A DNA stretch of 64,000 nucleotides from Actinobacillus porcitonsillarum (GTDB lineage Bacteria; Pseudomonadota; Gammaproteobacteria; Enterobacterales; Pasteurellaceae), in NCBI RefSeq assembly GCF_003101015.1, contig NZ_CP029206.1, positions 1 to 64,000 of the forward strand, read 5' to 3'. The translations under genes and the position numbers were made by a program. Positions 10,193 to 19,332 of this stretch are shown piece by piece (position 1 is the stretch's first letter; each line of letters begins with the position of its first letter). The notes beneath the pieces were generated by a model, which was not told the DNA's origin, searched no databases, and saw nothing but the letters and a program-made list of their open reading frames with translations.

Positions 10193-10564
10193 ATGAAATT
10201 GAAAACACTTTTAGCCATAAGCTTACTTGCGATTTCAACAACGGCAATGTCAGCTGGCGTTATGAAAGAAATGTTTCAAATGAAACAGCAACTCAATTTA
10301 CTCAATAGTGCTGAAACTGTGGAGGCTTTCCAAGCTTCGGCTGATAACTTTATTACCTTATCTGAGCAAGCAAAAGCAACGATGCCGGCAAGTTTAGAAG
10401 GCGATGAAACACGTTTTAAAGGCTATCAAGCAGGTATGCAAGAGGTAATTGACGTTGTCAAAAAAGCAAATGAACAAGCAAAAGCCGGCAAATTAGATGA
10501 AGCTAAAGCATTACTGACTGAATTAGATGGCATGCGTAAGAAATATCATAAAGAGTATAAATAA
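10193..10564 (+). CDS. Periplasmic cytochrome b562-like protein
   Basis: A 123-aa exported four-helix-bundle protein. A signal peptide (residues 1-21, ending AMSA) precedes a mature chain of about 102 residues, close to E. coli cytochrome b562 (106). Alignment by eye places Met27 (KEMFQMKQQL) and His119 (KKYHKEYK) at the axial haem ligands Met7 and His102 of b562. There is no CXXCH, so haem would be bound non-covalently. The central loop MPASLEGDETRFKGYQAGM also matches the b562 layout. The electron partner is unknown. A strong terminator follows directly. Confidence 0.75.
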   Translation: MKLKTLLAISLLAISTTAMSAGVMKEMFQMKQQLNLLNSAETVEAFQASADNFITLSEQAKATMPASLEGDETRFKGYQAGMQEVIDVVKKANEQAKAGKLDEAKALLTELDGMRKKYHKEYK

Positions 10565-10570
10565 TAGTAA

Positions 10571-10598
10571 AAACGTCCAAGCAAGCTTGGACGTTTTT
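10571..10598. terminator. Terminator after cytochrome b562-like gene
   Basis: AAACGTCCAAG at 10571-10581 pairs with the complement at 10586-10596 around a 4-base loop and is followed by a T run. It lies between convergent genes and is nearly symmetrical, so it may also end the yidB-like transcript coming from the right. Confidence 0.88.
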
Positions 10599-10602
10599 TA
10601 AT

Positions 10603-11028
10603 TTAGCTAAATAATTTTCCTAGCACGCCTTTTGCTGCTTGTGCTAATAAATCATCTGTATTTAAATTTTTCAAATCCGGTAATTGCCCGTCTGGCGTAA
10701 GCATATTCACTAATTTTGGTAGATACTCCGCCAAAATATCTCCTGCATCTTTTGTATCAACGCCGGCGGTTTCTGCAGCAGAACGTAAATTATCTTCGCC
10801 TACAACTTCAACAATTTGTTGATTTGAGATTGGGGCATTTTCTTCATTTGGGCTAATCCATGATTTAAGTAAATCATCTAAACCACTTTGGTTAAAACGT
10901 TGAATCAATCCTTCAATTCCGCCTTCAGATTGAAGTAAAGATTGAATTAATTGCATCGCAATAGATTGATTACTATTATTGCCGCTTAATACTGATGAAG
11001 CGATCGATCCTAAAATGTTACCTAACAT
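10603..11028 (-). CDS. YidB/DUF937-like protein
   Basis: A 141-aa protein of the DUF937/YidB type: an N-terminal MLGNILGSIASSVLSG segment, Gly/Ser-rich, then ISNQQIVEVVGEDNLRSAAETAGVDTKDAGDILAEYLPKLVNMLTPDGQLP, the family core. The function of the family is not known. An in-frame ATG six codons further upstream exists, but the ATG at 11028 has an AAGGA ribosome site about 10 bases before it and matches the family N-terminus MLGNIL. Transcribed away from the cytochrome gene's terminator. No TM helix is evident. Confidence 0.78.
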   Translation of the reverse strand: MLGNILGSIASSVLSGNNSNQSIAMQLIQSLLQSEGGIEGLIQRFNQSGLDDLLKSWISPNEENAPISNQQIVEVVGEDNLRSAAETAGVDTKDAGDILAEYLPKLVNMLTPDGQLPDLKNLNTDDLLAQAAKGVLGKLFS

Positions 11029-11058
11029 ACTTATGTTCCTTATCAAATATTGCTATCT

Positions 11059-11105
11059 ACAAGCGGTTGATTTTTGCAAAACATTTACCAAAAGCAACCG
11101 CTTGC
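11059..11105 (-). terminator. USS-pair hairpin after kdsB
   Basis: Two inverted uptake signals (AAGCGGTTG at 11061-11069 and CAACCGCTT at 11095-11103) form a stem, extended by complementary TTTTG/CAAAA, a few bases after the kdsB stop. Paired USS acting as terminators are known in Pasteurellaceae. The T tract is interrupted, so efficiency is uncertain. Confidence 0.65.
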
Positions 11106-11108
11106 TGT

Positions 11109-11864
11109 TTAGCAAGATAAAATTTGGCGTACTCGTTCCAAATCTTCTAATGTATCCACACCCACTTGTGGGGCTTCTTTTGCTAACGCAAGATGAATTT
11201 TCTCGCCATACCATAACGCTCTGAGTTGCTCTAGTGACTCTAACTGCTCAAGGGCTGTTGGCTGCCACGCTACATATTGTTTAATAAAACGCGCTCGATA
11301 GGCATAAATACCAATATGGCGTAAATAATTCTGCTGTTGAACAAAAGCATCATCACAATGTGGGAAATCATCACGTCCAAACGGAATTGGCGCTCGTGAG
11401 AAATAGAGGGCCATTCCATTTTTATCGTTCAACGTTTTAACCACATTTGGATTAAAAAGTTCCTCACGGGTTGTTAATTTTACCGCAAGTGTCGCCATAT
11501 TAACCTGATTTTCAGCCAAATTGCGGGCAACTTGTTCAACAATACTTGGTGGAATTAAAGGCTCATCGCCTTGAATGTTCACAACAATCTCGTCATCTGC
11601 AATTTGCATTTTTTCTACTACTTCAGCTAAACGCTCTGTACCGGAATTATGTTTATCTGAAGTCATACAAACTTCTGCCCCGAATTGACGGGCAACACTT
11701 TCAATTTCAGGATGATCTGTTGCAATAATCACACGATTTGCACCCGCTTGTTGTGCCTTTTCCCAAACGTGTTGAATCATCGGTTTACCGACAATATCTG
11801 CTAAAGGCTTACGAGGTAAACGGCTTGAGGCATAACGAGCCGGAATAATGACGGTAAAATTCAT
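11109..11864 (-). CDS. kdsB: CMP-Kdo synthetase KdsB
   Basis: Cytidylyltransferase that activates Kdo with CTP for transfer by WaaA. The 251-aa protein begins [28 protein letters not shown], the nucleotide-binding signature of the family, and contains [15 protein letters not shown]. Length equals the family norm. It is 9 bases downstream of trxB on the same strand. Together with waaA and lpxK in this window it supplies the lipid A-Kdo branch. Confidence 0.96.
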   Translation of the reverse strand: MNFTVIIPARYASSRLPRKPLADIVGKPMIQHVWEKAQQAGANRVIIATDHPEIESVARQFGAEVCMTSDKHNSGTERLAEVVEKMQIADDEIVVNIQGDEPLIPPSIVEQVARNLAENQVNMATLAVKLTTREELFNPNVVKTLNDKNGMALYFSRAPIPFGRDDFPHCDDAFVQQQNYLRHIGIYAYRARFIKQYVAWQPTALEQLESLEQLRALWYGEKIHLALAKEAPQVGVDTLEDLERVRQILSC

Positions 11865-11873
11865 TTTTTACTC

Positions 11874-12836
<963 letters not shown>

Positions 12837-12881
12837 TTAATAAAAGTGATCTTTGCTGACTATTTTAGCATGCCTATGTGG

Positions 12882-13727
12882 CTAATAGAGTAAAGAGTAA
12901 AGCTGGCGTCTAAATTTAGGCACAATAGGATCATTACCAAGTGCAGCTAAAATAGCAAGAAATTGTGCCTTAAGCTCGCCGTTTGCAACATTAAGATCAG
13001 ACTTAAGCCAATCAAATAAAAGTGTTAATGCCTCTTCATTTTTATGCGCTTGATGAAGTTGGTTTGCCAGTTTCATGGCTATCTCTGGCGTCTTTTGCGT
13101 CGCATAGTCTTTTTGTAACTGCTGCAATTCAGGCGATTCAGAAGCTTGTTCCAACAGCTCTATTTGCGCTTGTAGTCCATTCCAACGGCTATCTCGATCT
13201 TGAATAGGGATCTGTTTTAAAATCTCTCTAGCTTCCTCAGTTTTTTTCATCACGATATAGGTTTCTGCGTATAACAAAGCAAAATCACTATTTTTCTTAT
13301 CGGATAACTCCCACGCGTTTTTTAATAAAGGTAAAGCTTCTTCATAACGCTGATCTTGTAACAACTCAAGCGCTTGATTAAATTTAAGATCTTCTTCTTT
13401 TGGTAAAATGTTTGCTAAACGAACACGTAATTCAGGTTCGCTTACTGCCCCTTGAATCATATCAATCGGCTGCCCATCAGCAAAAAGGTACATGGTTGGA
13501 ATTGTTTGAATACGAAATTGTGTAGCTAATTCTCGCTGTTCATCACAATTTACCGTTGCCAAAATAAATTGCCCTGAATGTTCATCTGCCAGTCGGCGTA
13601 ATAAACCATCCATTTCAAGTGAAGCCATTTCACGCGGCGAAATAAAATTAAACACCATCGGTACTTGTGAAGCCGCCGCCCAAACTTCGCTAAAATTAGC
13701 TTCATTTACATTAACAATATATTCCAT
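12882..13727 (-). CDS. cnoX: Chaperedoxin CnoX (YbbN-like)
   Basis: N-terminal thioredoxin fold (about residues 5-105: VNEANFSEVW, VPMVFNFISPREMASLEMDG, ATVNCDEQRELATQFRIQTIPTMYLFADGQPID) joined to a C-terminal TPR-like helical region (about 115-281). In E. coli CnoX/YbbN is a holdase that protects clients under oxidative stress and hands them to GroEL. At the position of the redox site this protein reads SPREMASLE with no cysteine, and the only cysteine seen in the fold is in NCDEQ. A classical dithiol reductase activity is therefore unlikely. Length (281) fits the family. Confidence 0.85.
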   Translation of the reverse strand: MEYIVNVNEANFSEVWAAASQVPMVFNFISPREMASLEMDGLLRRLADEHSGQFILATVNCDEQRELATQFRIQTIPTMYLFADGQPIDMIQGAVSEPELRVRLANILPKEEDLKFNQALELLQDQRYEEALPLLKNAWELSDKKNSDFALLYAETYIVMKKTEEAREILKQIPIQDRDSRWNGLQAQIELLEQASESPELQQLQKDYATQKTPEIAMKLANQLHQAHKNEEALTLLFDWLKSDLNVANGELKAQFLAILAALGNDPIVPKFRRQLYSLLY

Positions 13728-13776
13728 CTTGTTTTTCCAATTATTTAATCAAATCACTATTTTACTGCATATAAGG

Positions 13777-14103
13777 TTAAGTGTAAGCCGTTTCAATAGG
13801 TAGCTCACTTCTTTGCCATGCATCGAACCCACCTTTTACACTATATACTTGTTCAAAACCTTGTTCGACCAAAAATTGAGCTGCATTTCGGCTACTTACG
13901 CCATGATAACAAATCACGATAATCGGCTCGTCATAATCAACCTCATCTAATAGTCGCCCATAACTTTCATTCGTTAAATGAAAAGCACCTTGAGGGTGGC
14001 TATAAACATAGCGGCGAGCATCACGAATATCCACTAATGTTGCCCCTTCTTGTTCAAGTAAATGCCAAGCCTGCTCAGGTAAAATCTCCGTAAATGTTTC
14101 CAT
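13777..14103 (-). CDS. glpE: Thiosulfate sulfurtransferase GlpE
   Basis: Single-domain rhodanese that transfers sulfane sulfur from thiosulfate to cyanide or thioredoxin. The 108-aa protein has the catalytic Cys65 in the loop CYHGVSS, as in E. coli GlpE (CYHGNSS), plus [10 protein letters not shown] near residues 23-32, AFHLTNES and GGFDAWQR. The family length is about 108. It stands alone here rather than next to glpG/glpR. The divergent exbB promoter lies upstream. Confidence 0.92.
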   Translation of the reverse strand: METFTEILPEQAWHLLEQEGATLVDIRDARRYVYSHPQGAFHLTNESYGRLLDEVDYDEPIIVICYHGVSSRNAAQFLVEQGFEQVYSVKGGFDAWQRSELPIETAYT

Positions 14104-14175
14104 AATTATCTCTCTATTTCAAAAAATTTCGGCAATATAACACAAAATAGTCATTCTCGTTCCTATTATTCTAAG

Positions 14176-14203
14176 TTGAATTTCTTATCTTATTTAGTAT
14201 AAT
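14176..14203 (+). promoter_or_regulatory. Promoter of exbB-exbD-tonB
   Basis: TTGAAT (14176-14181) and a consensus TATAAT (14198-14203) are spaced by 16 bases, about 60 bases before exbB. The genes are expected to be Fur-regulated. The region around 14143-14165 has a loose resemblance to a Fur box, but it is too degenerate to call. Confidence 0.6.
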
Positions 14204-14219
14204 TAAGAACTATTTTCAA

Positions 14220-14240
14220 ATGCATTAAAAATTAATGCAT
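14220..14240 (+). promoter_or_regulatory. Palindrome in the exbB leader
   Basis: ATGCATTAA (14220-14228) and its perfect complement (14232-14240) flank a 3-base loop. It is located just downstream of the predicted transcription start and about 20 bases before the exbB ribosome site (GAGGA). It could be an operator or a 5'-UTR stem. No known regulator is recognised. Confidence 0.4.
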
Positions 14241-14264
14241 GACATTCATTGAACTGAGGAATTT

Positions 14265-14714
14265 ATGGAACAGCTTTTTCAATTTTTACAAAATTATATC
14301 GACTACATTATTTTAGGATTATTAGCATTTATGAGCATTGTGCTGGTTTGGAAAATCATTGAACGCCTTATGTTCTACAAGCAAGTGAATGTACAACAAT
14401 ATGACACACAAGAAGAGTTAGAAATTGACCTTACTCGCAATCTCACAACGATTTCAACCATTGGCGCAAATGCCCCTTATATCGGCTTATTAGGTACTGT
14501 TATTGGTATTTTATTAACATTCTATGAATTAGGTCATTCTGGTGGCGATATTGATGCGGCATCAATCATGGTTCATCTTTCATTAGCCTTAAAAGCAACA
14601 GCAGCAGGTATCTTAGTAGCTATTCCGGCAATGATGTTTTATAGCGGTTTTAATCGAAAAGTGGATGAAAACAAACTCAAATGGCAAGCGTTAAACGCTC
14701 GTAAATCAGCATAA
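14265..14714 (+). CDS. exbB: TonB-system proton channel subunit ExbB
   Basis: Inner-membrane MotA/TolQ/ExbB-family protein that, with ExbD, harvests the proton motive force to energise TonB-dependent outer-membrane transport. The 149-aa protein is the short ExbB type, with three membrane segments (about 13-33, 65-90 and 100-130) and the family segment [22 protein letters not shown]. The start has a GAGGA ribosome site. It is first in an exbB-exbD-tonB operon with a good promoter. Confidence 0.94.
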   Translation: MEQLFQFLQNYIDYIILGLLAFMSIVLVWKIIERLMFYKQVNVQQYDTQEELEIDLTRNLTTISTIGANAPYIGLLGTVIGILLTFYELGHSGGDIDAASIMVHLSLALKATAAGILVAIPAMMFYSGFNRKVDENKLKWQALNARKSA

Positions 14715-14753
14715 CAAGCGGTAATTTTTAAGCCATATTTTACGAGGTGTTAA

Positions 14754-15140
14754 ATGAAAAAATTTGATGAGATCAACATCATTCCTTTTATTGATATTAT
14801 GTTGGTGCTACTTGCTATCGTGCTCGTTACAGCTTCCTTTATTTCACAAGGAAAAATCCAAGTAAATGTGCCGAAAGCGACCACAACTCAAGCGGTAAAA
14901 GCTGATGATCTGGCGAAATTGGTTACACTAACCGCAGACAATCAATTTTATTTTAACGATCAACCGATTGATAAATCACAGTTAAATGCTGAAATTGCCC
15001 GTTGGAATAAAGAACAAAAAGTAACATTAAAAGTAGATGGCGCAGTTCGTTTTGATAAATTTGTTGAATTAACCGATTTACTGGCAGCAAATCAAATCAA
15101 AAACGTAGCGATTGTAACTCGAAAAGAGAATGGCAAATAG
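14754..15140 (+). CDS. exbD: TonB-system subunit ExbD
   Basis: A 128-aa protein with a short cytoplasmic N-terminus ([14 protein letters not shown]), one transmembrane helix (about 12-30) carrying the conserved membrane Asp in [16 protein letters not shown], and a periplasmic domain. ExbD couples proton flow to TonB. It has an AGGTG ribosome site and lies 39 bases after exbB and 9 bases before tonB. Confidence 0.94.
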   Translation: MKKFDEINIIPFIDIMLVLLAIVLVTASFISQGKIQVNVPKATTTQAVKADDLAKLVTLTADNQFYFNDQPIDKSQLNAEIARWNKEQKVTLKVDGAVRFDKFVELTDLLAANQIKNVAIVTRKENGK

Positions 15141-15149
15141 GGCGTAAAG

Positions 15150-16079
15150 ATGAATAAACGCAACTCTCGTATTGGTTTAGTTGGCTCTATTGCAATTCAT
15201 GGCGCCATTGTTGGGAGCGTTTGGGCGGCAATGACTCAACTGCCTCAAGAACCTATCATCGAACAAGAGGTGACGAGCATTTCAATGGAAATGCTCGCCG
15301 GTGTGGAGCAACAAGCTCAAGTTGCTGTTGCACCAGAAGATACGCCTGTGCAACCGGAAGTAGAAGAAAAAGAAACGCCAACCCCAGTTGAAGAACTAAA
15401 AGAAGAACCTAAAGTAGAACCACAAAAACCATTAAAAGTGGAACCTATTGCCGAAAAACCAAAAGAGAAAAAAGAAAAACCTAAAGAGAAAAAGCCTGAA
15501 CCGCCAAAAGAAAAACCTAAAAAAATCGAAAAAAACATTGAAAAACCGAAAGTCGAGAAACCAAAGCCGATAGAAAAACCGAAACCCGTATTGGAAAAAC
15601 CGGCTAAACCAATTAAAGCCCTTGAAAAAGGGATTGAGGCTAAGGAAGGCATAGTGGCTAAAGCAGCCCCTAATCTTCCACAAGCGATTAAAGCACAACC
15701 TGGTATAGCACAAGGTAGCCCAGCTGGTAAAGGTAATATCGGTAGCTCAGCCGGTTCAGACAATGGTAATGCACCGAAAAGCACGGCATCAGGTAATGAA
15801 ATCAATGCTTATAAAGTCACATTGCAACGGGCTTTACAGCGAAGAGCAAATAATACATATCCTGCACGTGAAAAAATGATGAGAAAAACCGGAACAGTAA
15901 CACTGTCGTTTTCTGTTTCGCCATCAGGACAAGTTACGAATGTACAGGTAATTAATAGCTCTGGAAATTCAAACCTTGATGCGGCAGCAGTTAAAGCGGC
16001 ACAAGGCACGAAAACAGAAGCGCCACCGGCAGGCTTCCCAAGCAATGTAACAGTTCCAGTTCGCTTTGCGATAGAGTAA
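15150..16079 (+). CDS. tonB: Energy-transducing protein TonB
   Basis: Inner-membrane-anchored, periplasm-spanning protein that transmits energy to outer-membrane receptors. A membrane anchor (about residues 9-28) is followed by a very long Pro/Lys/Glu-rich spacer (about 60-160, PKEKP/EKPKP repeats), a Gly/Ser-rich linker, and the C-terminal TonB domain (about 215-309) with YPAREKMMRKTGTVTLSFSVSPSGQV and the final PVRFAIE. The 309-aa length is on the long side because of the spacer. Large antisense open frames opposite the spacer are composition artefacts. Confidence 0.95.
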   Translation: MNKRNSRIGLVGSIAIHGAIVGSVWAAMTQLPQEPIIEQEVTSISMEMLAGVEQQAQVAVAPEDTPVQPEVEEKETPTPVEELKEEPKVEPQKPLKVEPIAEKPKEKKEKPKEKKPEPPKEKPKKIEKNIEKPKVEKPKPIEKPKPVLEKPAKPIKALEKGIEAKEGIVAKAAPNLPQAIKAQPGIAQGSPAGKGNIGSSAGSDNGNAPKSTASGNEINAYKVTLQRALQRRANNTYPAREKMMRKTGTVTLSFSVSPSGQVTNVQVINSSGNSNLDAAAVKAAQGTKTEAPPAGFPSNVTVPVRFAIE

Positions 16080-16085
16080 TTTCTC

Positions 16086-16138
16086 AAGCGGTTAATTTTT
16101 TTGTAAAATTTACAAAGAATTTAACCGCTTTATTTTTA
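16086..16138 (+). terminator. USS-pair terminator after tonB
   Basis: AAGCGGTTAA (16086-16095) pairs perfectly with TTAACCGCTT (16121-16130), and the inner TTGTAAA/TTTACAA extends the stem. A TATTTTTA tract follows. Two inverted uptake signals thus double as the terminator of the tonB operon. Confidence 0.8.
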
Positions 16139-16148
16139 TGAGGGCTTT

Positions 16149-16655
16149 ATGGCTGATCCACACATTCAATCCCCAATGGACTTTTGGGATTACCTTACCG
16201 TTATCATCTATCGTTCAGGCTTTATTATTGCGACATTGATGATATTTCTCTTACCTTACCAATCTGAACCGGCTCAAAAAGGATTGTTAGTTGCTGGAAC
16301 AATGCTTGGTTCATCTTTACATCTCTATCTCAAACAATTTCGCTTAATTTTTCAATTTGCTGCTTGGATTGGATTACTTTGTGCTATTTTCAACTTACCA
16401 AACCTAGCATTTGGAGCCATGTTACTTGTCATTGGTGGGCTAAGTTATAAAGAATACTTTTGTTTCCGGATTTTTGGGCTTAATTTCCAGCCTATCTTGG
16501 TAGGGGGGTTATGGTTTGCTGTGTTGTTTGAACAAGCAATACTTATTCAAATACTAAGCAGCATTTGTGGTCTTTTACTACTGATTTTAACAATTCAAAA
16601 ATGGCGTATGCCACTTCATTTTGATATTGGCGATAAAAGTAAATATCAAATTTAA
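16149..16655 (+). CDS. DUF2301-like integral membrane protein
   Basis: A 168-aa polytopic membrane protein with about five hydrophobic segments (near 25-40, 52-62, 68-100, 112-130 and 133-150). The N-terminal PMDFWDYLTVIIYRSGF and central GGLSYKEYFCFRIFGLNFQPI are reminiscent of the DUF2301 family of bacterial and cyanobacterial integral membrane proteins. The function is not known. It lies alone between the tonB terminator and a bidirectional terminator. Confidence in the gene is high; the family name is moderately sure. Confidence 0.7.
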   Translation: MADPHIQSPMDFWDYLTVIIYRSGFIIATLMIFLLPYQSEPAQKGLLVAGTMLGSSLHLYLKQFRLIFQFAAWIGLLCAIFNLPNLAFGAMLLVIGGLSYKEYFCFRIFGLNFQPILVGGLWFAVLFEQAILIQILSSICGLLLLILTIQKWRMPLHFDIGDKSKYQI

Positions 16656-16683
16656 CGATACGATTTGACAAAAATAGCAAAGT

Positions 16684-16714
16684 AAAAAGAGACTTCAAAT
16701 GAAGTCTCTTTTTT
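16684..16714. terminator. Bidirectional terminator before leuD
   Basis: AAAAAGAGACTTC (16684-16696) and its exact complement (16701-16713) form a 13-bp stem with loop AAAT, with T runs on both strands. It separates the convergent DUF2301-like gene and leuD. Confidence 0.92.
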
Positions 16715-16721
16715 CATAAAA

Positions 16722-17324
16722 TTAACGTAAAAACGCTGGAATATTTTTCTCGTATTCTGCGATCTTATCTTCGTGTTGCAGCGTCAAACCAATGTTATCC
16801 AAGCCATTTAATAAACAGTGGCGGCGGAACTCGTCTAATTCAAAGTGATATACTTTATCGCCAACCGTTACTGTCATTGCTTCTAAATCAATATCAATTT
16901 GCTTTCCTTCATTCGCCCAAACCCATTGGAAAATCTCTTCGACTTCTTCTTCGCTTAAACGAATTGGTAACATATGATTATTTAAGCTATTGTTATAGAA
17001 AATATCCGCAAAGCTTGGCGCAATCATTACTTTGAAGCCGTAATCGGCTAATGCCCAAGGTGCATGTTCACGAGAAGAGCCGCAGCCTAAATTTTTGCGA
17101 GCCAGTAAAATAGTCGCACCTTGATATTTTGGATAGTTTAATACGAAATCCGGATTTGGTTTCGTGCCTTCCGCATCTAAATAACGCCATTCATGAAATA
17201 AATGTTTACCAAAGCCTACACGGGTAATTGCTTGTAAAAACTGTTTTGGGATAATGGCATCTGTGTCCACATTTGCTGCATCAAGAGGAACCACTAAGCC
17301 TGAATGTTGTTTAATACCTGCCAT
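16722..17324 (-). CDS. leuD: 3-isopropylmalate dehydratase small subunit LeuD
   Basis: Small subunit of isopropylmalate isomerase in leucine synthesis, pairing with LeuC. The 200-aa protein contains the aconitase swivel-domain segments [31 protein letters not shown] and [17 protein letters not shown]. It is 13 bases downstream of leuC with a GGAGC ribosome site. leuA and leuB are not present on either side, so the pathway is split in this genome or the other genes lie elsewhere. Confidence 0.96.
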   Translation of the reverse strand: MAGIKQHSGLVVPLDAANVDTDAIIPKQFLQAITRVGFGKHLFHEWRYLDAEGTKPNPDFVLNYPKYQGATILLARKNLGCGSSREHAPWALADYGFKVMIAPSFADIFYNNSLNNHMLPIRLSEEEVEEIFQWVWANEGKQIDIDLEAMTVTVGDKVYHFELDEFRRHCLLNGLDNIGLTLQHEDKIAEYEKNIPAFLR

Positions 17325-17337
17325 TTTCTGCTCCTTC

Positions 17338-18747
17338 TTAATTTAATGTTACATTACGAATATCAACAAATTTACCAAACACAGCAGCGGCGGCTGCCAT
17401 TGCAGGGCTCACTAAATGAGTACGTCCATTACGACCTTGACGACCTTCAAAGTTACGATTAGAGGTTGAAGCACAACGTTCCCATTCGCCTAAACGGTCA
17501 TCATTCATACCTAAACACATTGAACAGCCTGGGTTACGCCATTCTGCGCCCGCTTCAATAAAGATTTTATCTAAGCCTTCTTTCTCTGCTTGCTCTTTCA
17601 CTAAACCTGAGCCCGGAACAACCAGAACACGTTTTACGTTATCTGCTTTCTTACGCCCTTTCATTACCGCAGCTGCTGCACGTAAATCTTCAATACGAGA
17701 GTTAGTACAAGATCCGATAAAGACTTGATCAACCGGTACATCTTTTAAATCTGTATTAGCGTCTAAGCCGATGTAAGCTAATGCTTTTTCTGCTGAAGCT
17801 TTTGTTACCGGATCCGCCATTTCCGCCGGATTTGGCACTAATTGATCGATACCGATAACTTGCCCTGGGTTTGTTCCCCAAGTGACTTGTGGTGCAATAT
17901 CTTTTGCTTCCAATACGACAACCGTATCAAATACGGCATCATCATCTGATTTTAACGTTTTCCAGTAAGCGACCGCATCATCCCAATCTTGACCTTTTGG
18001 TGCATTTGGACGACCTTTTAAGTATTCAAAGGTGGTTTCATCCGGTGCGACAAGTCCAGCTTTTGCGCCTAATTCAATCGCCATATTACATACCGTCATA
18101 CGACCTTCCATTGAAAGATCACGGATAGCTTCACCACAAAATTCAACAACGTGCCCTGTGCCGCCAGCCATTGTTGTTTTACCGATAATCGCCAACACAA
18201 TATCTTTTGCCGTAATTCCCGGATTCACTTTGCCACGCACTTCGATTTTCATATTTTTAGCACGTGCTTGTTTTAGCGTTTGCGTTGCCAATACGTGTTC
18301 AACTTCAGAAGTCCCAATACCAAAAGCTAATGCACCAAATGCGCCGTGCGTTGCGGTATGAGAGTCGCCACAAACAATGGTCATTCCCGGTAAGGTCAAG
18401 CCTTGTTCAGGCCCCATTACGTGAACAATACCTTGCTCTTTGGTTTTCATATCAAAGAGTTCGATACCACTTGCTTCGCAGTTTTTCGCTAATTCAAGTA
18501 CTTGGATCTTCGCTTGACCTTCTAATTTATTCACATCACGTACTTGGGTTGAAATACTGTGATCCATTGTCCCAAATGTTTTTCCCACTTGACGAACCTG
18601 ACGCCCTGCGACACGTAATCCATCAAAAGCTTGCGGACTGGTTACTTCGTGAATTAAATGACGGTTGATATAAAGAATTGGCGTTTCGCCTTCTGCTTCA
18701 TAAACAACATGAGCATCAAACAATTTTTCGTATAATGTTTTTCCCAT
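17338..18747 (-). CDS. leuC: 3-isopropylmalate dehydratase large subunit LeuC
   Basis: Aconitase-superfamily [4Fe-4S] enzyme converting 2-isopropylmalate to 3-isopropylmalate. The 469-aa protein shows [31 protein letters not shown], the cluster cysteine in IGSCTNSR, and the CSMCLG pair. The ATG at 18747 ([11 protein letters not shown]) gives exactly the usual length. An in-frame TTG four codons earlier is not needed. Directly upstream (18781-19046) lies a MITE-like element instead of leuB, so the promoter may lie inside or between the repeats. Confidence 0.95.
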   Translation of the reverse strand: MGKTLYEKLFDAHVVYEAEGETPILYINRHLIHEVTSPQAFDGLRVAGRQVRQVGKTFGTMDHSISTQVRDVNKLEGQAKIQVLELAKNCEASGIELFDMKTKEQGIVHVMGPEQGLTLPGMTIVCGDSHTATHGAFGALAFGIGTSEVEHVLATQTLKQARAKNMKIEVRGKVNPGITAKDIVLAIIGKTTMAGGTGHVVEFCGEAIRDLSMEGRMTVCNMAIELGAKAGLVAPDETTFEYLKGRPNAPKGQDWDDAVAYWKTLKSDDDAVFDTVVVLEAKDIAPQVTWGTNPGQVIGIDQLVPNPAEMADPVTKASAEKALAYIGLDANTDLKDVPVDQVFIGSCTNSRIEDLRAAAAVMKGRKKADNVKRVLVVPGSGLVKEQAEKEGLDKIFIEAGAEWRNPGCSMCLGMNDDRLGEWERCASTSNRNFEGRQGRNGRTHLVSPAMAAAAAVFGKFVDIRNVTLN

Positions 18748-18780
18748 AATAAATTCCAACTCAAAAAATAAATAGATTTA

Positions 18781-19046
18781 GGGTCTGTTTATCTTTCAAA
18801 AAAGCCTGCGTTGTCGCCTAAAAAAGCCATCGGCTAGGCGTAAAACGCCGTTAATAGCGGGACTATTGACAAGTTTTACAACGACGGCGAGGGCTTTTTT
18901 AGGCACAACCCGAAGGGACGGGCTTCTTTTTTGCCCACTCTACGTTAAAAAAACTTTGTTTAGAATGGCTAAACGGCAGTTTTTTCGCCTTGATTGGGCA
19001 AAAAATAAGCTCCGTCGCAGCCTTTTATTGAAAGATAAACAGCCCC
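18781..19046. mobile_element. MITE-like element with nested inverted repeats
   Basis: A 266-bp element bounded by 19-bp terminal inverted repeats: GGGTCTGTTTATCTTTCAA at 18781 and its near-perfect complement ending at 19046 (one mismatch), with imperfect pairing continuing to about 33 bp. Inside, 13 bases at 18816-18828 (GCCTAAAAAAGCC) recur inverted at 18892-18904. There is no transposase gene. An open frame across it (18866-19105, plus strand) looks spurious. Clear target-site duplications are not seen. The parent IS family is not identified. Confidence 0.7.
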
Positions 19047-19052
19047 TCAACA

Positions 19053-19095
19053 AAGCGGTCATTATTGGTAAAAATTTTACAATAACAGACCGCTT
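19053..19095. repeat. Inverted USS pair
   Basis: AAGCGGTC at 19053-19060 and GACCGCTT at 19088-19095 flank a partly complementary ATTATTG/CAATAA stem. No T tract follows on either strand, so terminator function is doubtful, although it lies downstream of lpxK on the minus strand. Confidence 0.6.
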
Positions 19096-19332
19096 GTCTG
19101 AATGAGGTAAACTATAACGGCTCCCCGAATGAAAGTAAAATGCTATTTTTCGGCTAAAATCCGATTTTTATGCTATACAAATAGTCCAAAAGTACCAATT
19201 AAAATAGATTTAAAGCATAAAATATCAAATAACAAGATAGCTTTAGAAATATATCTAGTGATTACCTCATTTTATAGCTCAATTCGCTTTCATTTATTTT
19301 TCAAACACTTTTAAATTAAAAGGTTTTTTCTA
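19096..19332. other. AT-rich gene-free stretch
   Basis: Strongly AT-rich sequence between the USS pair and the lpxK stop. A 61-codon open frame (19129-19314, plus) has no family resemblance, an unusual composition and no clear ribosome site, and I do not accept it. A short weak palindrome (CTTTTAAATTAAAAG, 19307-19321) may contribute to lpxK termination. Nothing else is seen here. Confidence 0.5.

Noticed and set aside
14143-14165. Possible Fur box upstream of exbB
   Set aside because: Only a loose match to the GATAAT hexamer pattern; regulation by Fur is plausible biologically but the site cannot be supported from sequence.
15317-15805. Long antisense open frame opposite tonB
   Set aside because: Produced by the Pro/Lys/Glu repeat composition of the TonB spacer; no start signals and a non-protein-like Phe/Ser/Gly composition.
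18866-19105. 79-codon plus-strand frame inside the MITE-like element
   Set aside because: It runs across the terminal inverted repeat and the USS, has no ribosome site and no protein family features, and its sequence is explained by the repeat structure.
19129-19314. 61-codon plus-strand frame in the AT-rich gap before lpxK
   Set aside because: Low-complexity composition, no ribosome site and no recognisable domain; expected by chance in AT-rich DNA.
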